From contig NZ_CP082362.1 in assembly GCF_020740535.1 (NCBI RefSeq), forward strand, positions 3,904,501 through 3,968,500: a stretch of DNA of 64,000 bases, given 5' to 3'. Shown here piece after piece: positions 15,633 through 25,166 of this stretch. The translations under genes and the position numbers were made by a program. The number at the start of each line of letters is the position of its first letter. The stretch's first letter is position 1. The notes below the pieces were generated by a model. That model did not search any database, had not been told where the DNA came from, and saw only the letters and a program-made list of their open reading frames with translations. The stretch comes from Streptomyces profundus (lineage in GTDB: Bacteria; Actinomycetota; Actinomycetes; Streptomycetales; Streptomycetaceae).

Positions 15633-16652
15633 ATGGGGGAGAGACGGGTGCGGTTCGGCGTCCCCTGGTGGGTGGCGTCCGGCTGGGGGGTGGCCACCGC
15701 CGTCGCCTGGACGACGAGCGTGGCGGCCTTCCGCGAGCAACTGTCCACGCTGGGGATGGCCTTCGCGCTGCTGGGCGGCCTCGCCGGCTGGCGGCTGCTG
15801 GAGTCCCGGGCCACCAGCGTCACGCTGACCCCGCACGCGGTGCACGAACGGCGCCTGGCGGGCGAGGAACGGGTCAGCCCCTGGTCCGTGGTCGAGGCCG
15901 TCGTGGTGGCCGGCGGCGCCGTCGAGCTGACGCGACGGGCCGGCGGGCGACGTCGACTGCCGGTGCCCAGGCGCCTGTTCGGCCCCCGCCGGTTCGCGCG
16001 GGAGCTGACGAGGCTGCGGGCGGCCGTCGCCGAGCACGCCGAGGACATCCCCGTCGGGGAGACGGACGGCGCGCCGTGGTGGCGGCGCTGGGCCCCGCGT
16101 TCCGCCGTCGTCCTGGCCGCCCTGGCGCTCGTCGCCCTGGGCCTGCACCGGGACGCGCCCTGGCACGCCCCCTGGTGGCCGGGCAGCGAGACGGTGGCCG
16201 CCCTGCCCGGGGCCTGCGACGTGGTCGAGCGCCACGGCGGCGAGCTGCTGCCCGACGACCCGTCGCTCCTGAGCGAGCCGGGCTTCCACTCCTTCCCAGG
16301 CGACCTCGGGTACTGCTCCGCCGGCGGGCACATGGAACATCTGGAGCTGATCCTGCTCCGCTATCCCTGGGACGGCCCGGACGAGGAGTCACCGACCGAC
16401 CGCGCGCGCGACCAGTACGAGGGGGACTCGCTCCCGGGCGCCAGGTCGGAGCGGGTCGGCGGGCAGCCCTGGCTGGTGGCCGAGCGGCACGGCGACGTCT
16501 TCCACTCCGTCACGCTGCGTCACCAGCGCGGCAATGTGGTCGTCGAGATCGAACTCGTGCTCAGGGACCTGGACGGCGTCCGGATCGAGCCCGACCGGCG
16601 CGCGGAGCTTGAGCGGTTCGCCGAGCGGGTGGTGACCGAGGTGCACGGCTGA
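15633..16652 (+). CDS. Membrane protein with PH-like segment, unknown function
   Basis: A 339-residue protein. ATG 15633 was chosen for its GAGGGGGAG SD; ATG 15600 is possible. Two close membrane helices (about residues 12-50) precede a bacterial PH-like stretch (SVTLTPHAVHERRLAGEERVSPW). A third helix near 150-170 is followed by an extracytoplasmic domain with two cysteines (GACDVVERHGG, GYCSAGG). No family is recognised with certainty. It is divergent from the ECF sigma factor, so it may belong to its regulon (inference). Confidence 0.75.
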   Translation: MGERRVRFGVPWWVASGWGVATAVAWTTSVAAFREQLSTLGMAFALLGGLAGWRLLESRATSVTLTPHAVHERRLAGEERVSPWSVVEAVVVAGGAVELTRRAGGRRRLPVPRRLFGPRRFARELTRLRAAVAEHAEDIPVGETDGAPWWRRWAPRSAVVLAALALVALGLHRDAPWHAPWWPGSETVAALPGACDVVERHGGELLPDDPSLLSEPGFHSFPGDLGYCSAGGHMEHLELILLRYPWDGPDEESPTDRARDQYEGDSLPGARSERVGGQPWLVAERHGDVFHSVTLRHQRGNVVVEIELVLRDLDGVRIEPDRRAELERFAERVVTEVHG

Positions 16653-16666
16653 GCGGCTGAGCGTCC

Positions 16667-18316
16667 CTACGCCGGCCGCTCGTCGGACGGGAGGTCGGAC
16701 GCGTCCACGATCCGGTAGGCGTAGCCCTGCTCGGCCAGGAACCGCTGCCGGTGCGCCGCGAAGTCCTGGTCGATGGTGTCCCTGGCGACCACCGAGTAGA
16801 ACCGCGCCTCGTGCCCGTCGGCCTTGGGCCGCAGCACCCGGCCCAGGCGCTGCGCCTCCTCCTGCCGGGACCCGAAGGTGCCGGAGACCTGGATGGCGAC
16901 CGTCGCCTCCGGCAGGTCGACCGAGAAGTTGGCCACCTTGGACACCACCAGCACCCGCACCTCGCCGGAACGGAAGGCGTTGAAGAGCTGCTCCCGCTTG
17001 GCGTTGGTCGTCTCGCCCTTGATCACCGGCGCGTTCAACTGCTCGCCCAACTCGTCGAGTTGGTCGATGTACTGGCCGATCACCAGGGTCTGCGCCCCCT
17101 CGTGCAGCCGCACCAGGTCCTCCGCGACCCGGCGCTTGGCGTCCGTGGTGGCGCAGAACCGGTACCGCTCCTCCGGCTCCGCCATCGCATAGGCCAGCCG
17201 CTCCGACTCGCTCAGATCCACCCGCACCTCGACACAGTCGGCCGGCGCGATATAGCCCTGCGCCTCGATCTCCCGCCACGGCGCGTCGAACCGCTTGGGG
17301 CCGATCAGCGAGAACACGTCCGACTCGCGGCCGTCCTCGCGCACCAGCGTCGCGGTCAGCCCAAGCCGCCGGCGGGCCTGGAGGTCGGCGGTGAACTTGA
17401 AGACCGGCGCCGGCAGCAGATGCACCTCGTCGTAGAGGATCAGCCCCCAGTCCCTGGAGTCGAACAGCTCCAGATGCGGATAGACGCCCTTCCGCTTGGT
17501 GGTCAGCACCTGGTAGGTGGCGATGGTGACCGGGCGGATCTCCTTACGGGTGCCGCTGTACTCGCCGATCTCGTCCTCGGTCAGCGTGGTGCGCCGCACC
17601 AGCTCGGACTTCCACTGCCGCGCCGAGACCGTGTTGGTGACCAGGATCAGCGTCGTCGACGAGGCGGTCGCCATCGCCCCCGCGCCCACCAGCGTCTTGC
17701 CGGCGCCGCACGGCAGCACCACCACGCCGGAGCCGCCGTGCCAGAAGCCGTCGATGGCCTGCCGCTGGTAGGGGCGGAGCGACCAGCCGTCCTCGCACAG
17801 CGCGATGGGGTGCGCCTCGCCGTCCACATAGCCGGCCAGATCCTCCGCCGGCCAGCCGAGCTTCAGCAGCACCTGCTTGATCTGCCCGCGCTCGGACGGA
17901 TGCACCGCCACCGTGTCGTCGTCGATCCTGGCCCCCACCAGCGGCTGGATCCGCTTCGACCGCAGCACCTCGGTGAGCACCGGACGGTCGGTCGCCGTCA
18001 GCACCAGCCCGTGCGTCGGATGCTTCACCAGGCTCAGCCGGCCGTAGCGGGCCATCGTCTCCGCCACGTCCACCAGCAGCGACTGCGGCACCGGATAGCG
18101 CGAGTAGCGCACCAGCGCGTCCACCACCTGCTCCGCGTCATGCCCGGCGGCGCGCGCGTTCCACAGGCCGAGCGGGGTGACCCGGTAGGTGTGGATGTGC
18201 TCGGGCGCCCGCTCCAGCTCGGCGAACGGCGCGATGGCACGCCGGCAGGCCTCGGCCTGCTCGTGGTCCACCTCCAGCAGCAGCGTCTTGTCGCTCTGCA
18301 CGATCAAGCAGGACAC
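16667..18316 (-). CDS. XPB/Rad25-like DNA helicase
   Basis: A 549-residue superfamily 2 helicase. GTG 18316 was chosen because GGAGGT lies 6 bases upstream and MSCLIVQSDKTLLLEVDH matches the usual family beginning. It has an N-terminal damage-recognition-like domain, Walker A LPCGAGKTLVG near 215, Walker B LILYDEVHLLPA, the LTATLVREDGRE stretch containing the RED motif, and motif VI QRLGRVLRP. Known: 3'-5' DNA unwinding in repair; bacterial XPB is found mainly in actinobacteria and a few other phyla. It stands alone here, convergent with the membrane gene. Confidence 0.95.
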   Translation of the reverse strand: MSCLIVQSDKTLLLEVDHEQAEACRRAIAPFAELERAPEHIHTYRVTPLGLWNARAAGHDAEQVVDALVRYSRYPVPQSLLVDVAETMARYGRLSLVKHPTHGLVLTATDRPVLTEVLRSKRIQPLVGARIDDDTVAVHPSERGQIKQVLLKLGWPAEDLAGYVDGEAHPIALCEDGWSLRPYQRQAIDGFWHGGSGVVVLPCGAGKTLVGAGAMATASSTTLILVTNTVSARQWKSELVRRTTLTEDEIGEYSGTRKEIRPVTIATYQVLTTKRKGVYPHLELFDSRDWGLILYDEVHLLPAPVFKFTADLQARRRLGLTATLVREDGRESDVFSLIGPKRFDAPWREIEAQGYIAPADCVEVRVDLSESERLAYAMAEPEERYRFCATTDAKRRVAEDLVRLHEGAQTLVIGQYIDQLDELGEQLNAPVIKGETTNAKREQLFNAFRSGEVRVLVVSKVANFSVDLPEATVAIQVSGTFGSRQEEAQRLGRVLRPKADGHEARFYSVVARDTIDQDFAAHRQRFLAEQGYAYRIVDASDLPSDERPA

Positions 18317-18434
18317 CCGTACCTCCGACACACCCGTAACAGCGTCGCCCGCGACGGGCGGCGTCAGCTCTCCAGTGAAACACCTGTCGACGGGTGGTCG
18401 GGAGGTTCCGGGCCTCGCCGGCCCGCGGCCCGGC

Positions 18435-19271
18435 TCAGCAGTCGGGGATCACGGTGCCGTTGTTGTCCCTGGCCTCGTCGTTCCCCCAGTGCGACAGGTA
18501 GTAGGCCGGCACCAGCGCGCCGCGCCCGTTGCCACCCGGGTAGGTCTCGTCCAGGTCGGTCCGCAGCCACCAGGTGTTGTAGCCGTACGTCCCCTCGTAC
18601 CGCGCGCCGGCGACCTTGCAGTAGACGTAGTGCGTGCCCTGGAAAAGCCGGCCCTGCGGGGAGGCCGTCGAGGCGTCGGCATAGCCGTCGGTGGCGGCGA
18701 ACGTGTCCACCCAGTAGCGGTCGGGGGTGCCGCCACAGCCGTTGTCGCTGGTCAGATACGCCTGGTAGTACGAGCCCGGGTAGGAGAGCGCCTGGCCGTT
18801 GATCACGATGTTCTGGCCCACGCCGTTGAGAAGCTGCTCGTAGTGGATGTGCGAACCCGACGAGTTCCCCGTGGTGCCCGTCGTGCCGATCTGCTGCCCC
18901 TGGGCGACGGAGGCGCCGTTGGGCACCGAGTAGGCGTCCAGGTGGAAGTAGTACGTCTGCCAGCCGCCGCCGTGGTCGACCACGATGTACTGCCCGGCGC
19001 CGCTCGGCTGGTTGTGCCGGGTAGCGGTGCCGGCGGCCGAGGCGAGCACCGGCGCGCCGTGCGTGCCGCCGCCGTCGGAACGGATGAAGTCCAACGCGCG
19101 GCGCACCTCGGCGGAGTGGTGGCTGTAGGTCCACTGCTGACCGCAGGCGAACGGGGCCTTGAAGACGGGCGCCGCGGTGGTGCCCGGGTCGGCGGCCAGC
19201 GCGGAGGGAACGGTCAACAGGCCGGCCAGCAGCGCGAACACGGCCAGCGCTGCGACCCGAAGGGAACGCAT
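18435..19271 (-). CDS. Secreted M23-family peptidase
   Basis: A 278-residue exported protein; ATG 19271 has GGGAGG 8 bases upstream and starts a clean Sec signal (cleavage near PSALAA, residue 25). Domain order: CGQQWTYSHHSAEVRRALDF with the first zinc His/Asp, then a beta-rich core (GQYIVVDHGGGWQTYYFHLD), and SHIHYEQ giving HxH. Known: M23 enzymes cut peptidoglycan cross-bridges. The C-terminal 110 residues (GYADASTASPQGRLFQGTHYVYC onward) form a separate module, perhaps for wall binding. Intact metal ligands contrast with the protein at 1276. Confidence 0.85.
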   Translation of the reverse strand: MRSLRVAALAVFALLAGLLTVPSALAADPGTTAAPVFKAPFACGQQWTYSHHSAEVRRALDFIRSDGGGTHGAPVLASAAGTATRHNQPSGAGQYIVVDHGGGWQTYYFHLDAYSVPNGASVAQGQQIGTTGTTGNSSGSHIHYEQLLNGVGQNIVINGQALSYPGSYYQAYLTSDNGCGGTPDRYWVDTFAATDGYADASTASPQGRLFQGTHYVYCKVAGARYEGTYGYNTWWLRTDLDETYPGGNGRGALVPAYYLSHWGNDEARDNNGTVIPDC

Positions 19272-20046
19272 CGAGGGTCCTCCCGATGTCGGTCGAGAAC
19301 GCACGTGACATGTTCACGCACCTCGCGCATCTACCCGCGTCATGCCTGCGGCATGCACGGCGGCGGCGCGCGGGCGCACGCCGGCGCCGCGCAGCGCGCG
19401 GCGCGCTGCACGCGGCGAGGGGGCGGGGGTGCGCTGTGACGCGGCGGTGGGCGTGGATCGCCGTTTGGTGGGTTGGGGCTGGTTCGTCGTTTGGTGGGGT
19501 TGTTGGCCGTTCTGGCGGGGGGTGGTGCGGGGGTTTGTCCGGCGGGTGGGGTGCGCTGTCCGGGAGGGGCGGCGTGGATCGCCGTTTGGTGGATTGGGGC
19601 GCTGTCCGGCGAAGCCGGGGTCGTCGGCCCCTCGCCCGGGACGGAACCGGCCCCGGCCGGTGGGGCCGGGGCCGCCTCGGCGCGCTCCGCGCCGAGGCAG
19701 GCCGCGCCGAGGCGTGGCGTCCGGGGCGGGGGTGCGCTGCGACGCGGCGGTGGGCGTGGATCGCCGTTTGGTGGGTTGGGGCTGGTTCGTCGTTTGGTGG
19801 GGTTGTTGGCCGTTCTGGCGGGGGCTGGTGCGGGGGTTTGTCCGGCGGGGCTCGGTCGTCTGTTGTTCGGCGGGTGGGGGGCGCTTCTGGGAGGGGCGGC
19901 GTGGATCGCCGTTTGGCGGGTTGGGGCGCTGTCCGGCGAAGCCGGGGTCGTCGGCCCCTCGCGCGGGACGGAGCCGGCCCCGGCCGGTGGGGCCGGGGCC
20001 GCCTCGGCGCGCTCCGCGCCGAGGCGTGGCGTCCGCCCGGGAAGGG
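19272..20046. repeat. Non-coding region with a ~300-bp imperfect direct repeat
   Basis: The stretch carries no supported gene. Copy A runs from about 19421 to 19698 and copy B from about 19724 to 20025; both hold GTGGATCGCCGTTTGG twice, a TGTCCGGCGAAGCCGGGG stem, a GGCCCCGGCCGGTGGGGCC stem and end in the same GCCTCGGCGCG hairpin. Copy B contains an extra ~30 bases. Nearer the M23 gene are CATGCC-TGC-GGCATG (19341-19355) and GCAGCGCGC-G-GCGCGCTGC (19391-19409). Confidence 0.8.
20001..20025 (-). terminator. Terminator after the XRE gene (also copied at 19674-19698)
   Basis: GCCTCGGCGCG pairs perfectly with CGCGCCGAGGC around a CTC loop, 22 bases beyond the XRE stop at 20047. An identical 25-base hairpin lies at 19674-19698 as part of the direct repeat. 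Confidence 0.8.
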
Positions 20047-20901
20047 CTACAGCGCGCGGGCGATGTGGTGGATCAGCTGGCGGGACTCGTCCGGGGTCAG
20101 GGAGCGTCCCGTGGCGCGGCTGAAGAAGACGCGGTAGTGCGCCAGTTGGTCGTCGGCGCCGAGGAGCCCGCCGCCCGTCGGGCCGTCCACCAGGATGGTG
20201 TCCAGCTGGGGGACCACCCCGTGCACATAGAGCATCGGCTGGGTGACCTCGTAGAAGTCCTCGTTGGTGAACGGGATCACCCGCAACATGACCTGCGGCC
20301 GTTCGGACGCCTCCATCAGCGTCTCCAGCTGGTGTCTGGCGACCTTCCGCCCGCCGAAGCGCATGTGCAGCGCCGCCTCGTGGAGGAAGACGGACAGCGG
20401 CGGCGGGTCCTCCCGGTCGAGCACCACCTTGCGGCGCATCCGGTGGCGGACCCGGACCTCGATCTCCCGGTCGGACGGCTCGGGCAGGCCGCCACGGAAG
20501 AGCGCCCGCGCGTAGTCCTCCGTCTGGAGCAGGCCAGGAACCGTCACGGTCTGCAGGGTCTGCATGGCCACCGCGTGATGTTCCAATTCGGCCACCGCCA
20601 GGAACTGCGAGGCAAGGGTGCCACGATATTCGTCCCACCAGAACTGGCCGCGATGTTCCCTGGCGATGGCGCACAGCGCGTCAAGCAGCGGTTCGTCGGC
20701 GCAGCTGTAGAAGTCGGCCAGTTTTCTGATGCGGTCCTCGCTGACCCCGATCCGCCCCGACTCTATGTGGCTGATCTTGCCCTGATCGGTGCCGAGCATG
20801 GCCGCCGTCTCCCGCGCCGTACGCCCCGCCGCCACCCGCAACTTGCGCAATTCCGCGCCGAGTCGGGCCTGTCGGGCGGTGGGATTCTCCCTCGGCGGCA
20901 T
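20047..20901 (-). CDS. XRE-family regulator with DUF5753 region (no DUF397 partner)
   Basis: A 284-residue regulator starting at ATG 20901 (MPPRENPTARQARLGAELRK). HTH near 12-70 (AGRTARETAAMLGTDQGKISHIESGR), then the DUF5753 markers FWWDEYR, VPGLLQTEDYARALF, FLHEAALHMRFGG and VIPFTNEDFYEV. Unlike the other two XRE genes in the window it has no DUF397 gene beside it; instead the duplicated non-coding block begins right after its stop. Confidence 0.9.
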   Translation of the reverse strand: MPPRENPTARQARLGAELRKLRVAAGRTARETAAMLGTDQGKISHIESGRIGVSEDRIRKLADFYSCADEPLLDALCAIAREHRGQFWWDEYRGTLASQFLAVAELEHHAVAMQTLQTVTVPGLLQTEDYARALFRGGLPEPSDREIEVRVRHRMRRKVVLDREDPPPLSVFLHEAALHMRFGGRKVARHQLETLMEASERPQVMLRVIPFTNEDFYEVTQPMLYVHGVVPQLDTILVDGPTGGGLLGADDQLAHYRVFFSRATGRSLTPDESRQLIHHIARAL

Positions 20902-21088
20902 CGTGCATCGGGTCCTTCCGTTGACTGGTTTCCGAGTGTGCCGCGCCCATACCTCGACAGTCCACTCGCCGTTCGAGCCGGCGAGAGCACAGTTGCTCCG
21001 GGGCAAAACTGCAACAAAAACGGTTCAGCGCCGCCCGGGGTGGCCCGAGCCATGTCTCCGGGGGCGGACTGGCGCTACGGTTGGCAGG

Positions 21089-23497
21089 ATGACCAGCGGT
21101 TCCACCGACAGCCCCCGCACCCTCGCCGACGAACTGCGCGCGCGTTCCGACGAGGAGCTGTCCGAGCTGCTGCGCGCCAGGCCGGATCTCCTGTCGCCGC
21201 TCCCGGGCGACCTCTCCCAGCTCGCCACCCGCGCGGGCGCCCGCCCCTCGGTGCTGCGCGCGCTGGAGCATCTGGACACCTTCACCCTCCAAACGGCGGA
21301 GGCACTGGCCATCGCCGAGCGCCCCTGTTCGCAACACGCGCTGGGCGCACTGCTCGCCGGCGGTGAGTCCAGGCTGCCCCAGGCGCTCGCCACGCTCCGC
21401 GCCCGCGCGCTCCTCTGGGGCCGTCCCGACGCGCTGCGGCTGGTGCGCACCGCCCAGGAGCTGCTCGCGCCGACGCCTGGCCGGCCCAGCGCCACCGGGC
21501 TCGGCCCGACGCTCGCCGAGACGGCCTCGGGGATCGCGCCCAGCCGGATGCAGCAGCTCGTCGCCACCTGCGGACTGCCGCCCACCAGGGATCCGGTGAG
21601 CGCCGTGGCCGCGCTCACCGCGCTCTTCCGCTCCCCGGAGCGGCTGGCCGCGCTGCTGGCCGAGGCCCCGCCGGGGGCGCGCGCCGCCCTCGACCGGCTG
21701 ACCTGGGGCCCGCCGTTCGGGACCATGGGCAGCGGCGCCGAAGCGGCCCGCTCCGGCACCCCGTTGCGCTGGCTCCTCGACCGTGGCCTGTTGATGCCGA
21801 CCGGGCCCGGCTCGGTGGTGCTGCCCAGGGAGGTCGCGCTGGAGCTGCGCGGCGGCCGGGTGCACCGCGAGCTGCGGCCCGAGCCGCCCGAGCTGACGGC
21901 GGCGACGACGCACGCCCCCTCGGTGGTGGACGCCGCGGCTGCCGGCGCGGCGCACCGCGCCCTCGACACCGTCGAGGAGCTGCTGACCTCCTGGAACGCC
22001 GAGGGCCCGCCGGTGCTGCGGGCCGGTGGCCTGGGCCTGCGCGAGCTGAAGCGGATCGCCGTCGGACTGGACGTGCCCGAGCCCGAGGCCGTTTTCTGGC
22101 TTGAACTGGCCTATGGGGCCGGACTGTTGGCCTCCGACGGCGAGGCGGACGAACGTTATGCGCCGACTCCGCGCTTCGACGTCTGGCTGGAGGCGCCCAC
22201 CGGCGACCGCTGGTTGCCGCTGGTCACCGCCTGGCTGGCCGGCACCCGGGTGCCTGGCCTGGTCGGCACCCGCGACGGCAAGGGCCGGCTGTTGGCCGTG
22301 TTGGGCACCGGGCTCGACCGGGGCGCCGCGCCCGCGCTGCGCCATCGAACGCTGGAGCTGGTGGGCGAGTTGCCGCCGGGCGGCGCGCCGTCGCCGACCG
22401 CCGTGGCGAACCGGCTCGGCTGGGAGCTGCCGCGCCGGGTGGGCGAGGAGACCCGCGCGCAGCTGTGCGCGGCGGCGCTGGCCGACGCCGAGCGGCTCGG
22501 CGTCACCGGGCGCGGCGCGCTGGCCTCCTTCGCCAGGCCGCTGCTGGCCCAGCCGCCCGACCCGACGGCCGCCGCCATGCTGCTCGCGCCGCTGTTCCCC
22601 GAACCGGTGGACCAGGTGCTGCTCCAGGCCGATCTGACGGCCATCGCCCCCGGGCCGCTCCGCCGCGATCTGCGGGCCACGATGGCGCTGGCCGCCGAGA
22701 TCGAGTCCACCGGCGGGGCGACCGTCTACCGGTTCACGCCCGGCTCCATCCGCCGCGCGCTGGACGCCGGTTGGAGCACCGGCGAACTGCACGCGTTCCT
22801 GGCGCGGGTCTCCCGCACGCCGGTGCCCCAGCCGCTGGACTACCTGGTGGACGACGTGGCCAGGCGCCACGGGCGGCTGCGGGTCGGCGCGGCGGCCAGC
22901 TATCTGCGCTGCGAGGACGAGACGACCATCGGCCAGCTGCTCGCCGACCGGGGGTTCGCCGCGCTGCGGCTGCGCCGTATCGCGCCCACCGTGCTGGTCT
23001 CGGACCTCGCGCCGGACGCACTGCTCGGAAAACTGCGGGAGTTGGGCCAGGCACCGGCCGCCGAGACGGCCGAGGGCGATGTGGTGACGCTGGGCGGCGA
23101 ACCGCACCGCGCGCCGGCGCGCACGGCGCCGGCGCCAGCGCCCGACACGCCGCCGCCCGCCGACGAGACGCTGCTCACCTCGGCGGTGCGCGCCGTGCGC
23201 GCCGGCGACCACGCCTCGGGCGCCGCGCCGGAGGCGCCGCCGGGCGCCAGGGTCCCGGAGGCGGTCGGCCCGCCGCCGCGCACCTCGCCCGAGGAGTCCC
23301 TCGCCGCGCTGCGCGCGGCGGCGGCCTCCGGCGGCCTGGTGCGGATCGGCTATGTCGGCTCGGACGGCACGGCCAGCCACCACGTGCTGGCCCCGGTGCG
23401 GGTGGCCGGCGGCTTTGTCACCGGCTTCGACCACACCGCCGAGGAGGTCCGCACCTACCCCCTCCACCGCATCACCGGCACCGCCCCCGCGACCTGA
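21089..23497 (+). CDS. Helicase-associated (XPB N-terminal-type) protein without helicase motor
   Basis: An 802-residue cytoplasmic protein starting at ATG 21089 shortly after AGG. The long N-terminal part is alpha-helical repeats rich in Leu/Arg (LADELRARSDEELSELLRARPDLLSPLP). Residues about 500-640 (QADLTAIAPGPLRRDL, GGATVYRFTPGSIRRALDAGWS) match the XPB/Ssl2 N-terminal domain. A low-complexity Ala/Pro stretch precedes a C-terminal WYL-like strand set (VRIGYVGSDGTASHHVLAPVRV). There is no Walker A. Known: such proteins are universal in streptomycetes. It could assist the XPB helicase encoded 3 kb away, which is inference. Confidence 0.85.
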   Translation: MTSGSTDSPRTLADELRARSDEELSELLRARPDLLSPLPGDLSQLATRAGARPSVLRALEHLDTFTLQTAEALAIAERPCSQHALGALLAGGESRLPQALATLRARALLWGRPDALRLVRTAQELLAPTPGRPSATGLGPTLAETASGIAPSRMQQLVATCGLPPTRDPVSAVAALTALFRSPERLAALLAEAPPGARAALDRLTWGPPFGTMGSGAEAARSGTPLRWLLDRGLLMPTGPGSVVLPREVALELRGGRVHRELRPEPPELTAATTHAPSVVDAAAAGAAHRALDTVEELLTSWNAEGPPVLRAGGLGLRELKRIAVGLDVPEPEAVFWLELAYGAGLLASDGEADERYAPTPRFDVWLEAPTGDRWLPLVTAWLAGTRVPGLVGTRDGKGRLLAVLGTGLDRGAAPALRHRTLELVGELPPGGAPSPTAVANRLGWELPRRVGEETRAQLCAAALADAERLGVTGRGALASFARPLLAQPPDPTAAAMLLAPLFPEPVDQVLLQADLTAIAPGPLRRDLRATMALAAEIESTGGATVYRFTPGSIRRALDAGWSTGELHAFLARVSRTPVPQPLDYLVDDVARRHGRLRVGAAASYLRCEDETTIGQLLADRGFAALRLRRIAPTVLVSDLAPDALLGKLRELGQAPAAETAEGDVVTLGGEPHRAPARTAPAPAPDTPPPADETLLTSAVRAVRAGDHASGAAPEAPPGARVPEAVGPPPRTSPEESLAALRAAAASGGLVRIGYVGSDGTASHHVLAPVRVAGGFVTGFDHTAEEVRTYPLHRITGTAPAT

Positions 23498-23509
23498 CCC
23501 CGCGCCCGG

Positions 23510-24337
23510 CTAGCCGGGCCTGATGGTCGCGAGCTGGGCCAGGAGCAGGAGCAGCCGGTACGCCTCGGCGAAGTCGGTGGCGGTGAAGGCGACCGTCCGG
23601 CCGCCGTCGCGGCGGGTGACCCCGGGCACCAGGGTCGCCAGGTCGACCGATGACGGCGCGGACAGATCGACCTCGACCTCCAGCGGTCCCGCGATGGCCA
23701 GCGGCGGGACGTCCGCGCGCCGGGCGACGGCCTCCGCCGCCGCGCGGCGCAGCCGTTCCCGCGCCTCCTCGGGATGGAGGGCGACGGCGGCGCCCTGACC
23801 GAGCGCCTCCTTGACCGCCGTGGTGACCGCGCCGGGAACGAGGTCACGAAGCTCGGCGCAGGCGCTGTCGTCGCCGCTGAGCAGCACGACCGGCACGCCG
23901 AGATGCCCGGCCATGGCCGCGTTGAGACCGATCTCCCCCATGGAGCGCCCGGCCACCCGCACATCGAGGATGCCGTCGTTCATGGTGTGCGCCAGCACGG
24001 CGGGGCCGCGACCGGCACGGGCGTGGTAGCCCACCAGCAGAAGCGCGTCGGTGCTCTCGTCGAGCCCGCCGAGCATCCCGAGCGGGCGTGGCTTGCCGCG
24101 CACCAGACGCGCCCGTCGGTCCAGCTCCTCCGGCAGCAGGTTGCGGAACGGCCCGTGCGCGTCGGCGACCCACACCACGGCGGCCGGATCGGCGTCCAGC
24201 ACCCCGGCCACCACGCTGTTCGTGTCGGCCGTCATCAGCGCGCGACCGCGTTCGTAGTCGTAGCGGTCGGGATGCGTCTCGGTGGGGTGCACGACCCCCG
24301 AGACGCCCTCCATGTCGACGGAGACCAGCACCTTCAT
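23510..24337 (-). CDS. M55-family D-aminopeptidase (DppA-like)
   Basis: A 275-residue protein with the M55 metal-binding landmarks: VDMEGVSGVV at the N-terminus, VWVADAHGPFRNLLPE, GYHARAG, LAHTMNDG, then GEIGLNAAMAGHLGVPVVLLSGDD. Known: DppA-type enzymes remove N-terminal D-amino acids from peptides using zinc, in wall peptide recycling or turnover. No dipeptide transporter lies next to it, so its substrate is open. Convergent with the helicase-associated gene, 12 bases apart. Confidence 0.92.
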   Translation of the reverse strand: MKVLVSVDMEGVSGVVHPTETHPDRYDYERGRALMTADTNSVVAGVLDADPAAVVWVADAHGPFRNLLPEELDRRARLVRGKPRPLGMLGGLDESTDALLLVGYHARAGRGPAVLAHTMNDGILDVRVAGRSMGEIGLNAAMAGHLGVPVVLLSGDDSACAELRDLVPGAVTTAVKEALGQGAAVALHPEEARERLRRAAAEAVARRADVPPLAIAGPLEVEVDLSAPSSVDLATLVPGVTRRDGGRTVAFTATDFAEAYRLLLLLAQLATIRPG

Positions 24338-24370
24338 GACCGGTGACCCTATGCCCCCGGGCCACCGGGG

Positions 24371-25108
24371 TCACCAGGGGATGACGCCGGCGTCCTCGAA
24401 GAACGCACCGGTCGGGCCGTCGTCCGGCAGCGTGGCGAGCCGGATCGCCGTGGCCGCGCCCTGCTCGGGGGTGCGGGGCCCGGTGAAGCCGGTGAAGTCG
24501 GTGGCGACCAGCCCCGGGCAGGCGGCGTTGATCAGGATGTTCGTGCCGGCGAACCGTCGGGCGTACTGCACGGTGACGGCGTTGAGGTACGACTTCGACG
24601 GCGCGTAGGCCGCCATGACGGGGCTGGCCGCGAACTCCGGGTCCGACTGTCGGCTCAGGGACGCCAGGGAGCTGGACACGTTGACGACGCGCGGCGACGC
24701 CGAGCGCCGCAGCAGCGGCAACATCGCGTTGGTCACCCGGATGACGCCGAAGACGTTGGTCTCCACGACGGCGCGGACCATGGCGAGGTCGAGCGCCGTC
24801 GGGTCCTGCTCCCAGCCCGGCCCCGTCTCCCCCGAGACGCCGGCGTTGTTGACCAGGACGTCCAGCCGACCGGCCCGCCGTTCCACCAGCTCCGCCGCGT
24901 CGGTGACGCTCCGGTCGCCGGTCACGTCCAGCGGCACCCCGAACGCGTCAGCGCCGGCGGCGCGCAGTTTCTCGACGGCGGACTCCCGCCTGGCCTCGTC
25001 GCGGGCGCCCACACCCACGCGGTATCCGAGGGCGCCGAGGCCGGCCGCGATCTCGTGACCGATTCCCTTGTTCGCGCCGGTGACCAGCGCGATCTTCGCT
25101 TCGCTCAT
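24371..25108 (-). CDS. SDR-family oxidoreductase
   Basis: A 245-residue short-chain dehydrogenase; ATG 25108 begins MSEAKIALVTGANKGIGHEIA. The NAD(P) motif is TGANKGIG, followed by LDVLVNNAGVSG, the Ser of NVSSSLASLS and the catalytic YAPSK (Tyr-x3-Lys). The ending resembles carbonyl-reductase-like members (CPGLVATDFTGF). It is divergent from the LysR gene with a perfect palindrome between them. Confidence 0.92.
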   Translation of the reverse strand: MSEAKIALVTGANKGIGHEIAAGLGALGYRVGVGARDEARRESAVEKLRAAGADAFGVPLDVTGDRSVTDAAELVERRAGRLDVLVNNAGVSGETGPGWEQDPTALDLAMVRAVVETNVFGVIRVTNAMLPLLRRSASPRVVNVSSSLASLSRQSDPEFAASPVMAAYAPSKSYLNAVTVQYARRFAGTNILINAACPGLVATDFTGFTGPRTPEQGAATAIRLATLPDDGPTGAFFEDAGVIPW

Positions 25109-25166
25109 GCGCTCGATGCTCGCCCGCGCACGGGCGGCGCGGCCAACACCGATACGGTGCCCTGTC

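Noticed and set aside
20681..23467. A 928-codon minus-strand frame opposite the helicase-associated gene.
   Set aside because: High-GC shadow frame rich in Gly/Arg/Gln without domain pattern; the plus-strand gene is clearly the coding one.
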